This document shows positions 1 through 8,965 of a stretch of DNA of 64,000 nt, one piece after another. The position numbers were made by a program, and so were the translations under genes. The first letter of the stretch is position 1. Every line of letters starts with the position of its first letter. The DNA is from an uncultured Ruminococcus sp. (GTDB lineage: Bacteria; Bacillota; Clostridia; Oscillospirales; Ruminococcaceae): positions 44,177 through 108,176 of the forward strand of contig CAKSAK010000009.1 in assembly GCA_934435205.1 (NCBI GenBank), written 5' to 3'. The notes below the pieces were generated by a model. The model ran no database searches, had not been told where the DNA came from, and saw only the letters and a list, made by a program, of their open reading frames with translations.

Positions 1-304
1 CAGGATAGCCTGCGGTGTTTCCAAGTAGGAAAACAAAGAACAGCTCAGGGGGTATGCCCATTATAAATCTCGATATAGGATAAAAAGGCATTGAAACGCA
101 GTAGTAAAGCCCGCTTGAAACAAGTATCTGCGACAGCGCCATAAAAACGAACAGCGACGGGATTATGATATTCATACAGCGGTCAACGGCTTCGGAGATA
201 CCAAGCTTTACGCTCTCGCCCCCTGATATGGTGATAATGCAGAACCATATGACCACCCCCGCAAGTATGTATACGCAAAGCTCCTTTGCAAGTCTTTTCA
301 ACAT
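1..304 (-). CDS. ylbJ: Sporulation integral membrane protein YlbJ, N-terminal part (runs off the window)
   Basis: Only the first 101 codons are inside the window; the gene continues left of base 1. The start is ATG at 304, preceded by AGGGAGGTAATAAAA, a good SD. The visible protein has hydrophobic helices at about residues 9-28, 38-60 and 75-100, with motifs such as SEAVDRCMNIIIPSLF and ELFFVFLLGNTAGYP typical of the nucleoside-recognition (Gate) membrane family to which YlbJ belongs. YlbJ is needed for spore cortex/coat formation in Bacillus. It is divergent from the sporulation genes yqfC-yqfD, which supports a sporulation role. The assignment rests on sequence style from a partial protein, so another Gate-family transporter remains possible. 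Confidence 0.75.
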   Translation of the reverse strand, partial: MLKRLAKELCVYILAGVVIWFCIITISGGESVKLGISEAVDRCMNIIIPSLFVFMALSQILVSSGLYYCVSMPFYPISRFIMGIPPELFFVFLLGNTAGYP

Positions 305-395
305 TTTTATTACCTCCCTACTTTTTCTTTTTAAGTATATGTCAGTCTGTCTAATAATATAATTAAGCATAAGACAATGAACGGAGGACGCAAAA

Positions 396-677
396 ATGAG
401 GAAGATACCATTTTTAAGCTTTTTCGGCATGACAAAAGAATTGACCGCACTAAGCTCATACATAAGCATAACTGATGACAGAGCCGCCGTTATCGAAAAC
501 TGCAAGCAGATAGTGGAGTGCAGTGAGATAATGGCAAAGGTGCTGACAGGCTCTTTTGAGATAGAGATATGGGGCAGCGGTCTTACAATGTCAAATTTCT
601 GTTCCGACAGTGTGGAGATACGAGGAAAAATAGAGTCGGTCAAGCTTGTGTCAAGAAGTATCAGGGAGAGAGGATAA
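396..677 (+). CDS. yqfC: Sporulation protein YqfC (YabP/YqfC family)
   Basis: This is a 93-aa protein of the short all-beta YabP/YqfC family. Members are made in the mother cell under sigma-E and are needed for efficient sporulation; the biochemical role is not known. The start is ATG 396 after CGGAGGACGCAAAA. Motifs DRAAVIENCKQIVECSE and IEIWGSGLTMSNFCSD match the family pattern. The stop overlaps the next start by one base (TAATG at 675-679), so translation is coupled to yqfD. That pairing is the standard order in spore formers. Confidence 0.9.
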   Translation: MRKIPFLSFFGMTKELTALSSYISITDDRAAVIENCKQIVECSEIMAKVLTGSFEIEIWGSGLTMSNFCSDSVEIRGKIESVKLVSRSIRERG

Positions 678-1864
678 TGATTTTCGGTTATACAGACTAT
701 GTTATCACAGGGGATAGTTTTACAAAGTTTTACCGCAGGATAATGTCGGATAAGCTTCCCGTAAGCAAAATGTGCGAAAAGAACGGAAAGCTCACTTTGC
801 GTATGCCTGCGGAACACTGCAAGGCACTTGAAAGACTATTCGATGAACTTGGGCTTGAATACACCGCCGCAAAACGTCGCGGAAGCTTTGTTCTCGCAAA
901 ACGTTTTTTCGGCAGAGGAGGACTTGTCATAGGCACAGCGGCTGTCATGCTTTCGTGCTTTTATCTTTCAAACGTGGTGGTAAGGTTTGACATACTCAGT
1001 GATGATGAAAATATCAGAAAAGGCGTAATGGCGGTGCTTAAAGAGGAGGGCGTTGAAACAGGCACTTATATCCCAAGCATTGACCTTATAGTCACAGAGC
1101 GTGCGTTAAAGCAAAAAGTTGAGGGCATATCATGGGCAGGCATAACACGCAAGGGTGACACGCTGATAATAGACGTAATAGAAACTGAGGGTGACACAAA
1201 GCGTGAGTCAAACCGATATCCCTCAAATCTTGTCGCCTGCGAAAACGGGGTTATCGAAAAAGTCGAGGTTTATGACGGACAGCTAAAAATACCCGTGGGA
1301 AGCGGTGTGACAAAAGGCGATATCGTTGTAGGCGGTGAGATCATCACATCAAAATCAAGCTGGATAGACGGCAAAGAAAACATCGAAACAAAGACAAGCT
1401 ATGCACGCTCAAAGGGCAAGATACTAGGCACTTTTGAGCGCACTGTCACATTCACTCAGCCCTTTGAGGATAAGGCAGAAAAGACGACAGGCAAGCGAGA
1501 TACAAAGCGTTTTTTCACTGTGTTTGACGCTGATATACCGCTGTTTATCTCAAAGCCTGAGGGTTACTGGAAAAATGAGCAGAGATATTCTCCGCTGTCG
1601 CTTTTCGGGCTTGAAATGCCTTTCGGGATAACCACCTGCGAGCTTGAAGAATATAAATTCTCACAAAACACCCTGACAGAACAGCAGGCGCTTGACGCCG
1701 TTCATGAAAAGGCGTTTTTGTATGAGGAAAATTTTCTCTCAGACTATGAGATAAAAGACCGACAAGTTGAGGATAATGTGACAGAAAACGGAGTAACCGC
1801 TACTGTAACATACACCCTATATGGCGAGCTTTGCAGAGAGGTGGAATTTTTTATTAAGAAATGA
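677..1864 (+). CDS. yqfD: Sporulation protein YqfD
   Basis: This is a 395-aa sporulation protein. I chose ATG 677 over the more upstream in-frame start at 569 because it gives the conserved N-terminus MIFGYTDYVI and TAATG coupling to yqfC. One transmembrane segment lies at about residues 82-102 (GLVIGTAAVMLSCFYLSNVV). It is followed by a large extracytoplasmic domain containing GISWAGITRKGDTLIIDV, a POTRA-like part, and VACENGVIEKVEVYDG. YqfD is the membrane partner encoded with YqfC in endospore formers. No terminator is obvious after it; a new promoter for phoH follows within 60 bases. Confidence 0.92.
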   Translation: MIFGYTDYVITGDSFTKFYRRIMSDKLPVSKMCEKNGKLTLRMPAEHCKALERLFDELGLEYTAAKRRGSFVLAKRFFGRGGLVIGTAAVMLSCFYLSNVVVRFDILSDDENIRKGVMAVLKEEGVETGTYIPSIDLIVTERALKQKVEGISWAGITRKGDTLIIDVIETEGDTKRESNRYPSNLVACENGVIEKVEVYDGQLKIPVGSGVTKGDIVVGGEIITSKSSWIDGKENIETKTSYARSKGKILGTFERTVTFTQPFEDKAEKTTGKRDTKRFFTVFDADIPLFISKPEGYWKNEQRYSPLSLFGLEMPFGITTCELEEYKFSQNTLTEQQALDAVHEKAFLYEENFLSDYEIKDRQVEDNVTENGVTATVTYTLYGELCREVEFFIKK

Positions 1865-1915
1865 TCAAAAAGTGTGAAAAGGTGCATAAAAATGTGTTAA
1901 ATCTTACTGAGATTG

Positions 1916-1944
1916 TTGCAATCAGAGGAAAAATGTGATATAAT
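1916..1944 (+). promoter_or_regulatory. Sigma-A promoter for the phoH-ybeY-dgkA-era-recO-mutS2 operon
   Basis: TTGCAA at 1916-1921, a 17-base spacer, then TATAAT at 1939-1944 preceded by TGA, which is an extended -10. It lies about 50 bases before the phoH start. Confidence 0.75.
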
Positions 1945-1993
1945 AGTTTTGTATAATAGGTATACCAGAACAAAAAAAGAGGAAGTTGTGCTA

Positions 1994-2953
1994 ATGGCGG
2001 AAAAACTTATCAGCGTGGACAGAATGGAAACTGTACTCAGCCTTTTCGGCAATTATGACGAGAACGTTAATCTTATCCAAAAAGAGTATAACGTTGTCAT
2101 TCTCGGCAGAGGTGACGATATCAAGATAACAGGCGACGAGGAGAACGTATTTAACGCCTCGGAAGCTATAAACAGCCTTATTGCTCTTATCAACAAGGGC
2201 GAGGCTATCACTGAGCAGACTATTAGATATGTTTTCACACTTGTGCGTGAGGGCAAGCAGTATGAGATAAAGCATATGTCAGACGACGGCGTGTGCGTAA
2301 CGGTGAGCGGAAAGCTCGTCAAGCCGAAAACTCTCGGTCAGAAAAGATATGTTGAAGCAATAAGGAAAAAGACTATCGTCATGGGCGTTGGACCTGCGGG
2401 AACGGGCAAGACTTATCTTGCGGTGGCAATGGCGGTAAAGGCTTTCAAGGCGCATGAGGTGGAGAAGATTATCCTCACACGTCCTGCGGTGGAGGCGGGC
2501 GAAAAGCTTGGCTTTCTTCCCGGAGACCTGCAATGCAAGGTAGACCCATATCTCAGACCGCTTTATGACGCACTTTTTGAAATGCTGGGGCCTGACACTT
2601 TCGCCAAACAGCAGGAGCGTGGCTGTATCGAAGTCGCTCCGCTGGCATATATGAGAGGACGTACTCTTGACGATTCTTTCATTATCCTTGATGAAGCGCA
2701 GAACACCACTCACGAGCAGATGAAGATGTTCCTTACACGTCTTGGATTCAACTCAAAGATAGTCATAACAGGCGATATAACGCAGATAGACCTGCCTGAC
2801 CAAAGAAAATCGGGACTTATTCAGGCAATGAACGTACTCAAAGGCATTGACGATATATCAATAAACAGATTTACCGACAAGGACGTTGTCCGTCACAAGC
2901 TTGTGCAGGACATAATCCTTGCTTATGAAAAATATAACAAAAAAGGAATGTGA
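1994..2953 (+). CDS. phoH: PhoH family ATPase
   Basis: This 319-aa PhoH-like protein is a cytoplasmic P-loop ATPase related to the helicase core, linked in bacteria to RNA metabolism. The Walker A motif GPAGTGKT is at residues 133-140, and the Walker B/DEAQ-type motif SFIILDEAQNTTHEQM follows at about 225-240, with the conserved ITGDITQIDLP after it. I chose ATG 1994 (MAEKLISVDR) rather than the upstream in-frame start at 1913, because the promoter -10 at 1939-1944 lies downstream of 1913. The gene is followed closely by ybeY, an order widely conserved in bacteria. Confidence 0.93.
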   Translation: MAEKLISVDRMETVLSLFGNYDENVNLIQKEYNVVILGRGDDIKITGDEENVFNASEAINSLIALINKGEAITEQTIRYVFTLVREGKQYEIKHMSDDGVCVTVSGKLVKPKTLGQKRYVEAIRKKTIVMGVGPAGTGKTYLAVAMAVKAFKAHEVEKIILTRPAVEAGEKLGFLPGDLQCKVDPYLRPLYDALFEMLGPDTFAKQQERGCIEVAPLAYMRGRTLDDSFIILDEAQNTTHEQMKMFLTRLGFNSKIVITGDITQIDLPDQRKSGLIQAMNVLKGIDDISINRFTDKDVVRHKLVQDIILAYEKYNKKGM

Positions 2954-2960
2954 AAAAGTA

Positions 2961-3470
2961 ATGGGCAAGGTAAAAGTAATGATAACCAACAACCAAACAG
3001 AGGTAAAGATACCTGTTGGCATAAGGCTTCTTGTAAGACGCTGTTGCCATGCTGTGTTGGAATATGAGGGTCACAATGATGATTTTGAAGTTTCTGTATC
3101 TTTTGTGAATGACGAGCAGATACATGAGCTTAACAAGGAGCATAGAAACATAGACCGCTCAACAGACGTGCTGAGCTTTCCTCTTGGCGAGGACGGTGAT
3201 TTTGACATGAACCACGAAACAGGTGCTTTCCTGCTGGGAGATATAGTCATAAGCCTTGAAACGGCTTACCGTCAGGCTGAGATATACGGTCACTCTCTTG
3301 AAAGAGAGATAGGCTTTTTGACAGTACATTCAATGCTTCATCTCCTTGGCTATGACCATGAAGAAAGCAATCTTCAGGAGAGGATAATGCGTGAAAAGGA
3401 AGAAGCTATTCTCGGAAATCTGGGCATCTCCCGTGACGCCACGTTCTTAGGCGAGCATGAACACAGGTAA
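2961..3470 (+). CDS. ybeY: Endoribonuclease YbeY (16S rRNA maturation)
   Basis: This is a 169-aa metalloprotein of the YbeY family, a single-strand endoribonuclease for 16S rRNA 3'-end processing and late ribosome quality control. The zinc site is visible as HSMLHLLGYDH, with H123, H127 and H133 as ligands. The upstream signature RSTDVLSFPL is also present. ATG 2961 is seven bases after the phoH stop and gives the usual family N-terminus; an earlier in-frame start at 2919 lies inside phoH and is unlikely. The 3' end overlaps dgkA by 14 bases. Confidence 0.93.
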   Translation: MGKVKVMITNNQTEVKIPVGIRLLVRRCCHAVLEYEGHNDDFEVSVSFVNDEQIHELNKEHRNIDRSTDVLSFPLGEDGDFDMNHETGAFLLGDIVISLETAYRQAEIYGHSLEREIGFLTVHSMLHLLGYDHEESNLQERIMREKEEAILGNLGISRDATFLGEHEHR

Positions 3471-3945
3471 AACAGGGATAGGACGTTTCTTCAAGGGCTT
3501 TGTTTATGCCTTTGAGGGCATTGTGAGCTGTATAAAAACAGAGCGCAATATGCGTTTTCACATTGGCGCAGCGGTGCTTGTAATATTGCTTATGCGATTT
3601 TACGGGCTTAGTGCCGCCGAAACTGCCGCAGTTTATATCTGCATAGGGCTCGTTATTTCACTGGAGCTTGTGAACACGGCTGTTGAAGCCGCTGTGGATA
3701 TGGCGTGTAAAGATAAAAATCCCCTTGCTAAAAAGGCGAAAGACTGTGCGGCAGGGGCTGTTCTTATTGCGGCGATAGCTTCTGTAATTGTGGGAATAAG
3801 GATATTCTGGGACTATTATGCTTTTATGGCGATAGCCTCTTATTTTGCAAGAAACATATGGCTAGGGATAGCTTTAGCCGCAGGTGTGATACTGTGGCTC
3901 GTGTGGGTGTTCAAAACGCCTGCTGACAAAGATAAGAAAAGATAA
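3457..3945 (+). CDS. dgkA: Diacylglycerol/undecaprenol kinase, DgkA family
   Basis: This is a 162-aa integral membrane lipid kinase. Gram-positive members phosphorylate undecaprenol and so feed the cell-wall lipid carrier pool. The motif ERNMRFH at about residues 29-35 and the catalytic helix ELVNTAVEAAVDM at about 70-82 identify the family. There are helices at about 36-53, 55-75 and 95-115. An extra C-terminal stretch of about 40 residues adds a further hydrophobic helix (WLGIALAAGVILWLVWVF), slightly longer than the Bacillus protein. It overlaps ybeY and precedes era by 11 bases. Confidence 0.92.
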   Translation: MNTGKTGIGRFFKGFVYAFEGIVSCIKTERNMRFHIGAAVLVILLMRFYGLSAAETAAVYICIGLVISLELVNTAVEAAVDMACKDKNPLAKKAKDCAAGAVLIAAIASVIVGIRIFWDYYAFMAIASYFARNIWLGIALAAGVILWLVWVFKTPADKDKKR

Positions 3946-3956
3946 GGAAAATATAT

Positions 3957-4871
3957 ATGAACAAGAAAAATGCAAATTCAAAAAATGCGTTCGTCACCAT
4001 TGTTGGACGTGCAAACGCAGGCAAATCTTCACTGCTCAACGCTCTTGTGGGCGAAAAAATAGCCGCAGTGAGCGACAAGCCGCAGACAACAAGAACAAAG
4101 ATAACTGGTGTTCTCACAAAGGGAGAAACGCAGTTCGTTTTTATGGATACCCCTGGTATGCACAAGGCTAAAAACAAGCTTTCCGAGCATATGCTCAACG
4201 CTGTGAACGAGTCTGTTGCAGGGGTTGACCTTATTATCCTTATGGCTGACTGCACAAAGAAGATATCCGAAAACGAGCGTGAGCTTGTAAAGGGCTTCAA
4301 GACAGGCAAGACTAAGGTGATACTTGTGCTGAACAAGATAGATCTTCTTGAAAACAAAGAGGATCTTATCGCAGTGATAGCAGAGTATTCAAAGCTTTTT
4401 GATTTTATAGATATCGTACCAGTGAGCGTTCTTGAAAAGGACGGTCTTGATATTATTATGGAGGATCTTGAAAAGAATGCTGTGGAGGGTCCGCACTACT
4501 TCCCCGACGATAAATTCACAGACCAGCCTGAAAAGGTCATAATGGCTGAGATAATCAGAGAAAAGGCACTCAATAACCTTAATGACGAAGTTCCGCATGG
4601 CATAGCTGTGACTATCGAACAGCTTAACGAGCGTGAGAACAGAAATGGCGAAGCTATACTTGACGTTACCGCTACTATTTACTGCGAAAGAGAGTCACAT
4701 AAGGGTATCCTTATTGGAAAAGGAGGCTCTATGCTTAGAAAGATAGGTCAGGAAGCAAGAGCTGACCTTGAAGATTTCTTCCAGATAAAAGTAAATCTCC
4801 AGTGCTGGGTAAAGGTAAAAGAGGGCTGGAGAAACCGTGAGGGCATGATAAAGAATTTCGGTTTGGAATAA
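3957..4871 (+). CDS. era: GTPase Era
   Basis: This is a 304-aa Era GTPase that binds 16S rRNA and acts in 30S assembly. The G1 motif GRANAGKS is at residues 17-24, followed by G2 around KPQTTRTK, G3 FMDTPG and G4 NKID. The C-terminal KH domain is marked by GILIGKGGSMLRKIGQEAR. The length is normal for the family. It lies in the conserved order ybeY-dgkA-era-recO with short spacing, so it is probably co-transcribed from the phoH promoter. Confidence 0.97.
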   Translation: MNKKNANSKNAFVTIVGRANAGKSSLLNALVGEKIAAVSDKPQTTRTKITGVLTKGETQFVFMDTPGMHKAKNKLSEHMLNAVNESVAGVDLIILMADCTKKISENERELVKGFKTGKTKVILVLNKIDLLENKEDLIAVIAEYSKLFDFIDIVPVSVLEKDGLDIIMEDLEKNAVEGPHYFPDDKFTDQPEKVIMAEIIREKALNNLNDEVPHGIAVTIEQLNERENRNGEAILDVTATIYCERESHKGILIGKGGSMLRKIGQEARADLEDFFQIKVNLQCWVKVKEGWRNREGMIKNFGLE

Positions 4872-4940
4872 AGGCAACATATTTTTCCGCTTATAATGAC
4901 CGCCAAAAAAGCTGATAATATCAGTAAGGCGGTGAACATC

Positions 4941-5063
4941 ATGACTTTATGGGACAAGTTCTTTGAAAGCGGCAGGATAGAGGATTATCTCACATATGCC
5001 GCACACAGAAAAGAGGATACTGACAATGCTGACCTTTATGGGACTTATACTGAGGGAAAATGA
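4941..5063 (+). CDS. yqzL: YqzL-like microprotein between era and recO
   Basis: This 40-aa ORF starts with MTLWDKFFESGRIEDYL. The pattern (LW-x-x-F-x-x-[ST]-G-x-I-x-x-YL) and the exact position between era and recO match the YqzL-like family of Firmicutes, whose function is unknown. ATG 4941 is preceded by AAGGCGGTGAACATC, a strong SD with good spacing. A longer in-frame start at 4896 exists but has no SD. The 3' end overlaps the chosen recO start by 38 bases in another frame, which suggests translational coupling. Confidence 0.75.
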   Translation: MTLWDKFFESGRIEDYLTYAAHRKEDTDNADLYGTYTEGK

Positions 5064-5778
5064 CAGGGGCGAAACAAGCAAATCTGTCACTGTTCTCACA
5101 GCAGAGCGTGGAGTCATAGATATATTTGTTCGTGGTGGCAGGAAAAGCACGAAAAATGCGTCATCGACACAGCTTTTTGCATACTCTAAGCTTTGCGTTG
5201 ATGAAAAGAAGAACGCTAAAGACCAATCAATGTTTTTTCTCAACAGCAGTGAATCAGAGAAGCTTTTTTACAACATCAGGCTCGACCCTAAGAAAACGGC
5301 TCTTGCCTCTTACTTTTCCGAGCTTCTCATGTATATACGAACAGAGGAAAGCGGCTGTGACGAGATAATGCGGCTTACGCTGAACACACTTTATTTTCTC
5401 GATAAAGGCGACAAGGATAACGAACTTCTCAAATCTATATTTGAGTTTCGTCTGCTGTGCGAAGCAGGATTAAGGCCTGCGCTTCTTGGCTGTTCAGTGT
5501 GCATGGCGTATGAAGCTGACATTATGCACTTCAACCTGTCAACAGGAGTTTTGGAGTGTGACAAGTGCTGTTACAACCCTGACAGCATTTATGATATTGA
5601 ATTAGACAGGACTATGCTATACATAGTCCGATTTATTGCACTGACGGAATACGAGCGGCTTTTTGCTTTCAAGATAAGCGAAAGATATCAAAAAAAACTG
5701 ACCGCTTTTACAGAGCGGTTTGTGAGATATAATCTGAAGGGCAAGTTTCCGTCGCTTGATTTTTACAGACTTTTGTAG
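5026..5778 (+). CDS. recO: DNA repair protein RecO
   Basis: This 250-aa protein helps load RecA on SSB-covered DNA in the RecFOR pathway. The N-terminal OB fold carries GLILRENDRGETSKSVTVLT and GRKSTKNASS. A central Cys cluster (CSVCMAYE, then CDKCC) is the zinc-binding part found in many RecO proteins. I chose ATG 5026 because AGAGGA lies 8 bases upstream; an ATG at 4996 in frame has no SD and would lie deeper inside the yqzL-like gene. Position after era is typical. Confidence 0.93.
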   Translation: MLTFMGLILRENDRGETSKSVTVLTAERGVIDIFVRGGRKSTKNASSTQLFAYSKLCVDEKKNAKDQSMFFLNSSESEKLFYNIRLDPKKTALASYFSELLMYIRTEESGCDEIMRLTLNTLYFLDKGDKDNELLKSIFEFRLLCEAGLRPALLGCSVCMAYEADIMHFNLSTGVLECDKCCYNPDSIYDIELDRTMLYIVRFIALTEYERLFAFKISERYQKKLTAFTERFVRYNLKGKFPSLDFYRLL

Positions 5779-5822
5779 GCATTGCATAGCTTTGCCTATT
5801 GTCATATTTTGAGGTATATATA

Positions 5823-8219
5823 ATGGACGAAAGATTTTATGATTCGCTGGAGCTGAACAAAATTCTTGAAATGCTTTCAAAAGAATGCTCCAACGAAAGA
5901 ACGAAAAAAATGGCTTTGGGGATAAAGCCCTGTTCTGACCTTTACACGGTCAAGAAAGAAACAGGCAAGACCGCCGAAGCCCTTGAACTCAGCGTGAGAT
6001 ACGGCACGCCGAATTTCTACAACATAAACGACGTATCAACTTACATCAAAAGAGCCGAAGCAGGCGGGGTGCTTTCCCTTGGAGAGCTTATCCAGATAAG
6101 ACGCTTGCTTGCACAGACTTATGAGCTTCATCACTGGTATGAGCAATGTGAGAACAAGGATACTTCCCTTTCATATCTCTTTGAAATGCTCTATCCAAAC
6201 AAATATCTGCAGCAACGACTTGAAACGGCTATCATTGACGACACAAAGCTTTCTGACGACGCAAGTGCGGAGCTTAGGAGCATAAGACAGAAGATAACAC
6301 GTTCGGGACTGAAAATAAGAGAGACCCTTGACAAGATGATAAAGTCCCCTAACACTCAGAAATATTTGCAGGAGAGCATCGTCACAATGCGTGACGGACG
6401 TTTCGTTCTGCCTGTCAAAACTGAGTTCAAGGGCAATGTCAGCGGTCTTGTTCATGACACTTCCGCCACAGGCTCAACACTTTTTATCGAGCCTATGTCG
6501 GTGGTTGAAGCCAACAATGATATCCGCATTTTGCAGGGTCAGGAGCAGGACGAGATACACAGGATAATTGCTGAATTTTCTATGGAATGTGCCGAAATGA
6601 AAGACCAGCTCATTTCAAACTACAATGCGGTCACTGAACTTAACCTTTATTTTGCAAAGGCAAATCTCGGTGCTAAAATGAGGGCAATGCTCCCTGAGAT
6701 ATCTGATGACGGAGTTATCGTGCTTAACAAGGCACGTCACCCTCTTATCGACCCTAAAAAAGTCGTGCCTATAAACTTCTCGATCGGCACTGATTATCAC
6801 TCCCTGATAATCACAGGTCCTAACACGGGCGGTAAAACAGTTGTGCTTAAAACTGTGGGTCTGCTCACGCTTATGACAATGTGTGGTCTGCTTATCCCTG
6901 CCTCAGACGGCAGCAGGATATCAGTATATAAAAACGTGCTCGTTGATATCGGCGACCAGCAATCTATAGAAAACAATCTGTCGACTTTTTCATCACATAT
7001 AAGCAGAGTAAAGACCATACTTGACGAAGCGGACAGTGAAAGCCTTGTGCTTCTTGACGAGCTTGGTTCAGGCACAGACCCTGTAGAGGGTGCTGCACTG
7101 GCGGTGGCTATCATCGAACGCATAAGGATATTCGGTGCGACGCTCGTTACTACTACACACTATCAGGAGCTTAAAATGTATGCTATCGACACTCCTGACG
7201 TTGAGAACGCTTCATGCGAGTTTGACGTGCAGACCTTGCACCCGACATACAGGCTTATCATAGGCTCGCCCGGTAAATCCAACGCTTTTGCTATCTCTGA
7301 AAGCCTTGGTATCGACAAGGATATCATCAAGTACGCTGAGTCGCTTATTTCTGAGGATAACAGAAAATTTGAAACTATCATAGACAATCTAGAACGCACA
7401 AGGATACAGCTTGAAGAAAACAACAGGCTTGCGGAAAAATACCGTGCAGAAAGCGAGGCTCTCAGGAAAGAACTTGCAGAACAGAAAGAAAAGTTCTATG
7501 ACCAGAAAGAAGCCGAGCTTGAAAGGGCAAGGCGTGAGGCTCAGCAGATAGTAAATCGTGTTCAGCGTGAATCGCAGGCGCTTGTTGACGAACTTGACAA
7601 GCTGAGAAAAGAGAAAGAAAATCCGAACTTCACTCAGAAAGCTATCGACGCAAGACACAAGCAGAAGTCCACAATGAACAAGCTTTACAACGAGGCTAAC
7701 CCTGTTTCCGAAAGCAGGAACGAGGGATATGTACTGCCAAGACCGCTGAAAAAGGGCGACAGCGTGCTTATCGTTGACACGAACAGAAAGGGTATCGTTA
7801 TAACACCCCCTGACAACAGCGGAATGTGCTTCATTCAGGCAGGCATCATGAAAACCAAGATCGATGTAAAGAAGCTTCAGCTTATCGAAAAACAACAGCC
7901 GCAGAAGCAGGCAAAGAAGCCTGTGAAAAAAGGCGGCGTATCTAAAAACGGCATTGAGAGCCGAATGACACGAAAGGTATCCACCGAGCTTGATATCAGA
8001 GGCTATGCCGCTGACGAGGGCGTTCATGAAATGGAGCAGTTCATTTCTGACGCTATCATGTCAGGCGTGACAATGCTCACAATAATCCACGGCCGAGGCA
8101 CTGGTATTCTCCGTGACGCCATAAGGCGTGCGCTTAAACACCACCCGTCTGTAAAATCATTCAGAAAGGGCGTTTACGGCGAGGGCGAGGACGGAGTAAC
8201 TATCGTTGAGTTAAAGTAA
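5823..8219 (+). CDS. mutS2: Endonuclease MutS2
   Basis: This 798-aa MutS2 protein has a MutS-like core with the ATPase P-loop GPNTGGKT at about residue 332, the Walker B region LVLLDELGSGTDPVEG, a long coiled coil at about 510-630, and a C-terminal Smr nuclease domain from about 720 (LDIRGYAADEG and TIIHGRGTGILRDAI). MutS2 suppresses homologous recombination or rescues collided ribosomes, depending on the species. ATG 5823 follows TGAGGTATATATA. Length matches the usual ~785 aa. It is the last gene of the phoH operon. Confidence 0.96.
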   Translation: MDERFYDSLELNKILEMLSKECSNERTKKMALGIKPCSDLYTVKKETGKTAEALELSVRYGTPNFYNINDVSTYIKRAEAGGVLSLGELIQIRRLLAQTYELHHWYEQCENKDTSLSYLFEMLYPNKYLQQRLETAIIDDTKLSDDASAELRSIRQKITRSGLKIRETLDKMIKSPNTQKYLQESIVTMRDGRFVLPVKTEFKGNVSGLVHDTSATGSTLFIEPMSVVEANNDIRILQGQEQDEIHRIIAEFSMECAEMKDQLISNYNAVTELNLYFAKANLGAKMRAMLPEISDDGVIVLNKARHPLIDPKKVVPINFSIGTDYHSLIITGPNTGGKTVVLKTVGLLTLMTMCGLLIPASDGSRISVYKNVLVDIGDQQSIENNLSTFSSHISRVKTILDEADSESLVLLDELGSGTDPVEGAALAVAIIERIRIFGATLVTTTHYQELKMYAIDTPDVENASCEFDVQTLHPTYRLIIGSPGKSNAFAISESLGIDKDIIKYAESLISEDNRKFETIIDNLERTRIQLEENNRLAEKYRAESEALRKELAEQKEKFYDQKEAELERARREAQQIVNRVQRESQALVDELDKLRKEKENPNFTQKAIDARHKQKSTMNKLYNEANPVSESRNEGYVLPRPLKKGDSVLIVDTNRKGIVITPPDNSGMCFIQAGIMKTKIDVKKLQLIEKQQPQKQAKKPVKKGGVSKNGIESRMTRKVSTELDIRGYAADEGVHEMEQFISDAIMSGVTMLTIIHGRGTGILRDAIRRALKHHPSVKSFRKGVYGEGEDGVTIVELK

Positions 8220-8230
8220 AATAATCACAT

Positions 8231-8276
8231 ATCACCGCATTTTGGTATATAATAAGCCAAAGGCGGTGATTTTTTT
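8231..8276 (+). terminator. mutS2 terminator that also holds the yunB SD and start
   Basis: ATCACCGC (8231-8238) plus TTTTGG pairs with CCAAAG plus GCGGTGAT (8263-8270), followed by TTTTTT. The 3' arm AAGGCGGTGAT is also a near-ideal SD for the TTG start at 8275. TATAAT at 8248-8253 sits in the loop and could be a -10. Confidence 0.75.
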
Positions 8277-8904
8277 GAGCGTCCACAAGCGTTCTTTCAA
8301 GAACAGGGTTTCATACATAATTCTTGCTGTCATTATTATTCTTGCACTGCTCACAGCGGTGTTTTTTGCTCAGCTTTCAAGGCACATCAGCGAAATAAGC
8401 GAGTTTGAGAGCAAGCAGGCGGCACTTGACGTGATAAATGCGGCGATAAGCAGAGAACTTGAAAAGCTTCCACAAAGCAGTTATATAAAGATATCCGAAA
8501 CTGACGGCAGGATAACCTCCATAAACAGCGACACGAACGCCGTGAACAGGCTTCAAAGCAGTGTTTCAAGGGCTGTGAACGAAAGCCTTTCAAAGCTTGA
8601 GGGTACAAAACTCAGCGTACCCATAGGCACACTTTCGGGAATAAATATCCTCACAGGCAGAGGTTTTGACATACCACTGCGGCTTCATCAGATAGGTGCG
8701 GCAAAAACAGAGCTTAAAAGCCTTTTCACCGAAGCAGGGATAAATCAGACAAAATACAGTCTTTATCTCACTGTGACCATAGAAATGACAGCCATTCTTC
8801 CTGCACACTCTACGGATATCGTGGTGAGCTATGACTATCCCATAAGCGAAACTGTTATCGTTGGTGAGATACCTGATATGTACTTAGACAAGGGCAAAGG
8901 CTGA
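8275..8904 (+). CDS. yunB: Sporulation protein YunB
   Basis: This 209-aa protein starts at TTG 8275, five bases after AAGGCGGTGAT. An alternative TTG at 8242 lies inside the terminator stem-loop and has no SD. It has an N-terminal membrane helix at about residues 12-34 (IILAVIIILALLTAVFFAQL), then an extracytoplasmic domain with INAAISRELEKLP and VPIGTLSGINILTGRGFDIPL, typical of YunB, a sigma-E controlled sporulation protein of unknown biochemistry. It is probably not read from the mutS2 operon because its SD is buried in the upstream terminator. Confidence 0.85.
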   Translation: MSVHKRSFKNRVSYIILAVIIILALLTAVFFAQLSRHISEISEFESKQAALDVINAAISRELEKLPQSSYIKISETDGRITSINSDTNAVNRLQSSVSRAVNESLSKLEGTKLSVPIGTLSGINILTGRGFDIPLRLHQIGAAKTELKSLFTEAGINQTKYSLYLTVTIEMTAILPAHSTDIVVSYDYPISETVIVGEIPDMYLDKGKG

Positions 8905-8931
8905 TTTTTTCGCAGTTTATAGAAAAAAGGC

Positions 8932-8960
8932 TTGTATTTCACTAGCAATTATGGTATAAT
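8932..8960 (+). promoter_or_regulatory. Sigma-A promoter upstream of ligA
   Basis: TTGTAT at 8932-8937, 17 bases, then TATAAT at 8955-8960 preceded by TGG (extended -10). It is followed by a 76-base palindrome before the ligA start. Confidence 0.7.
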
Positions 8961-8965
8961 ATTAA

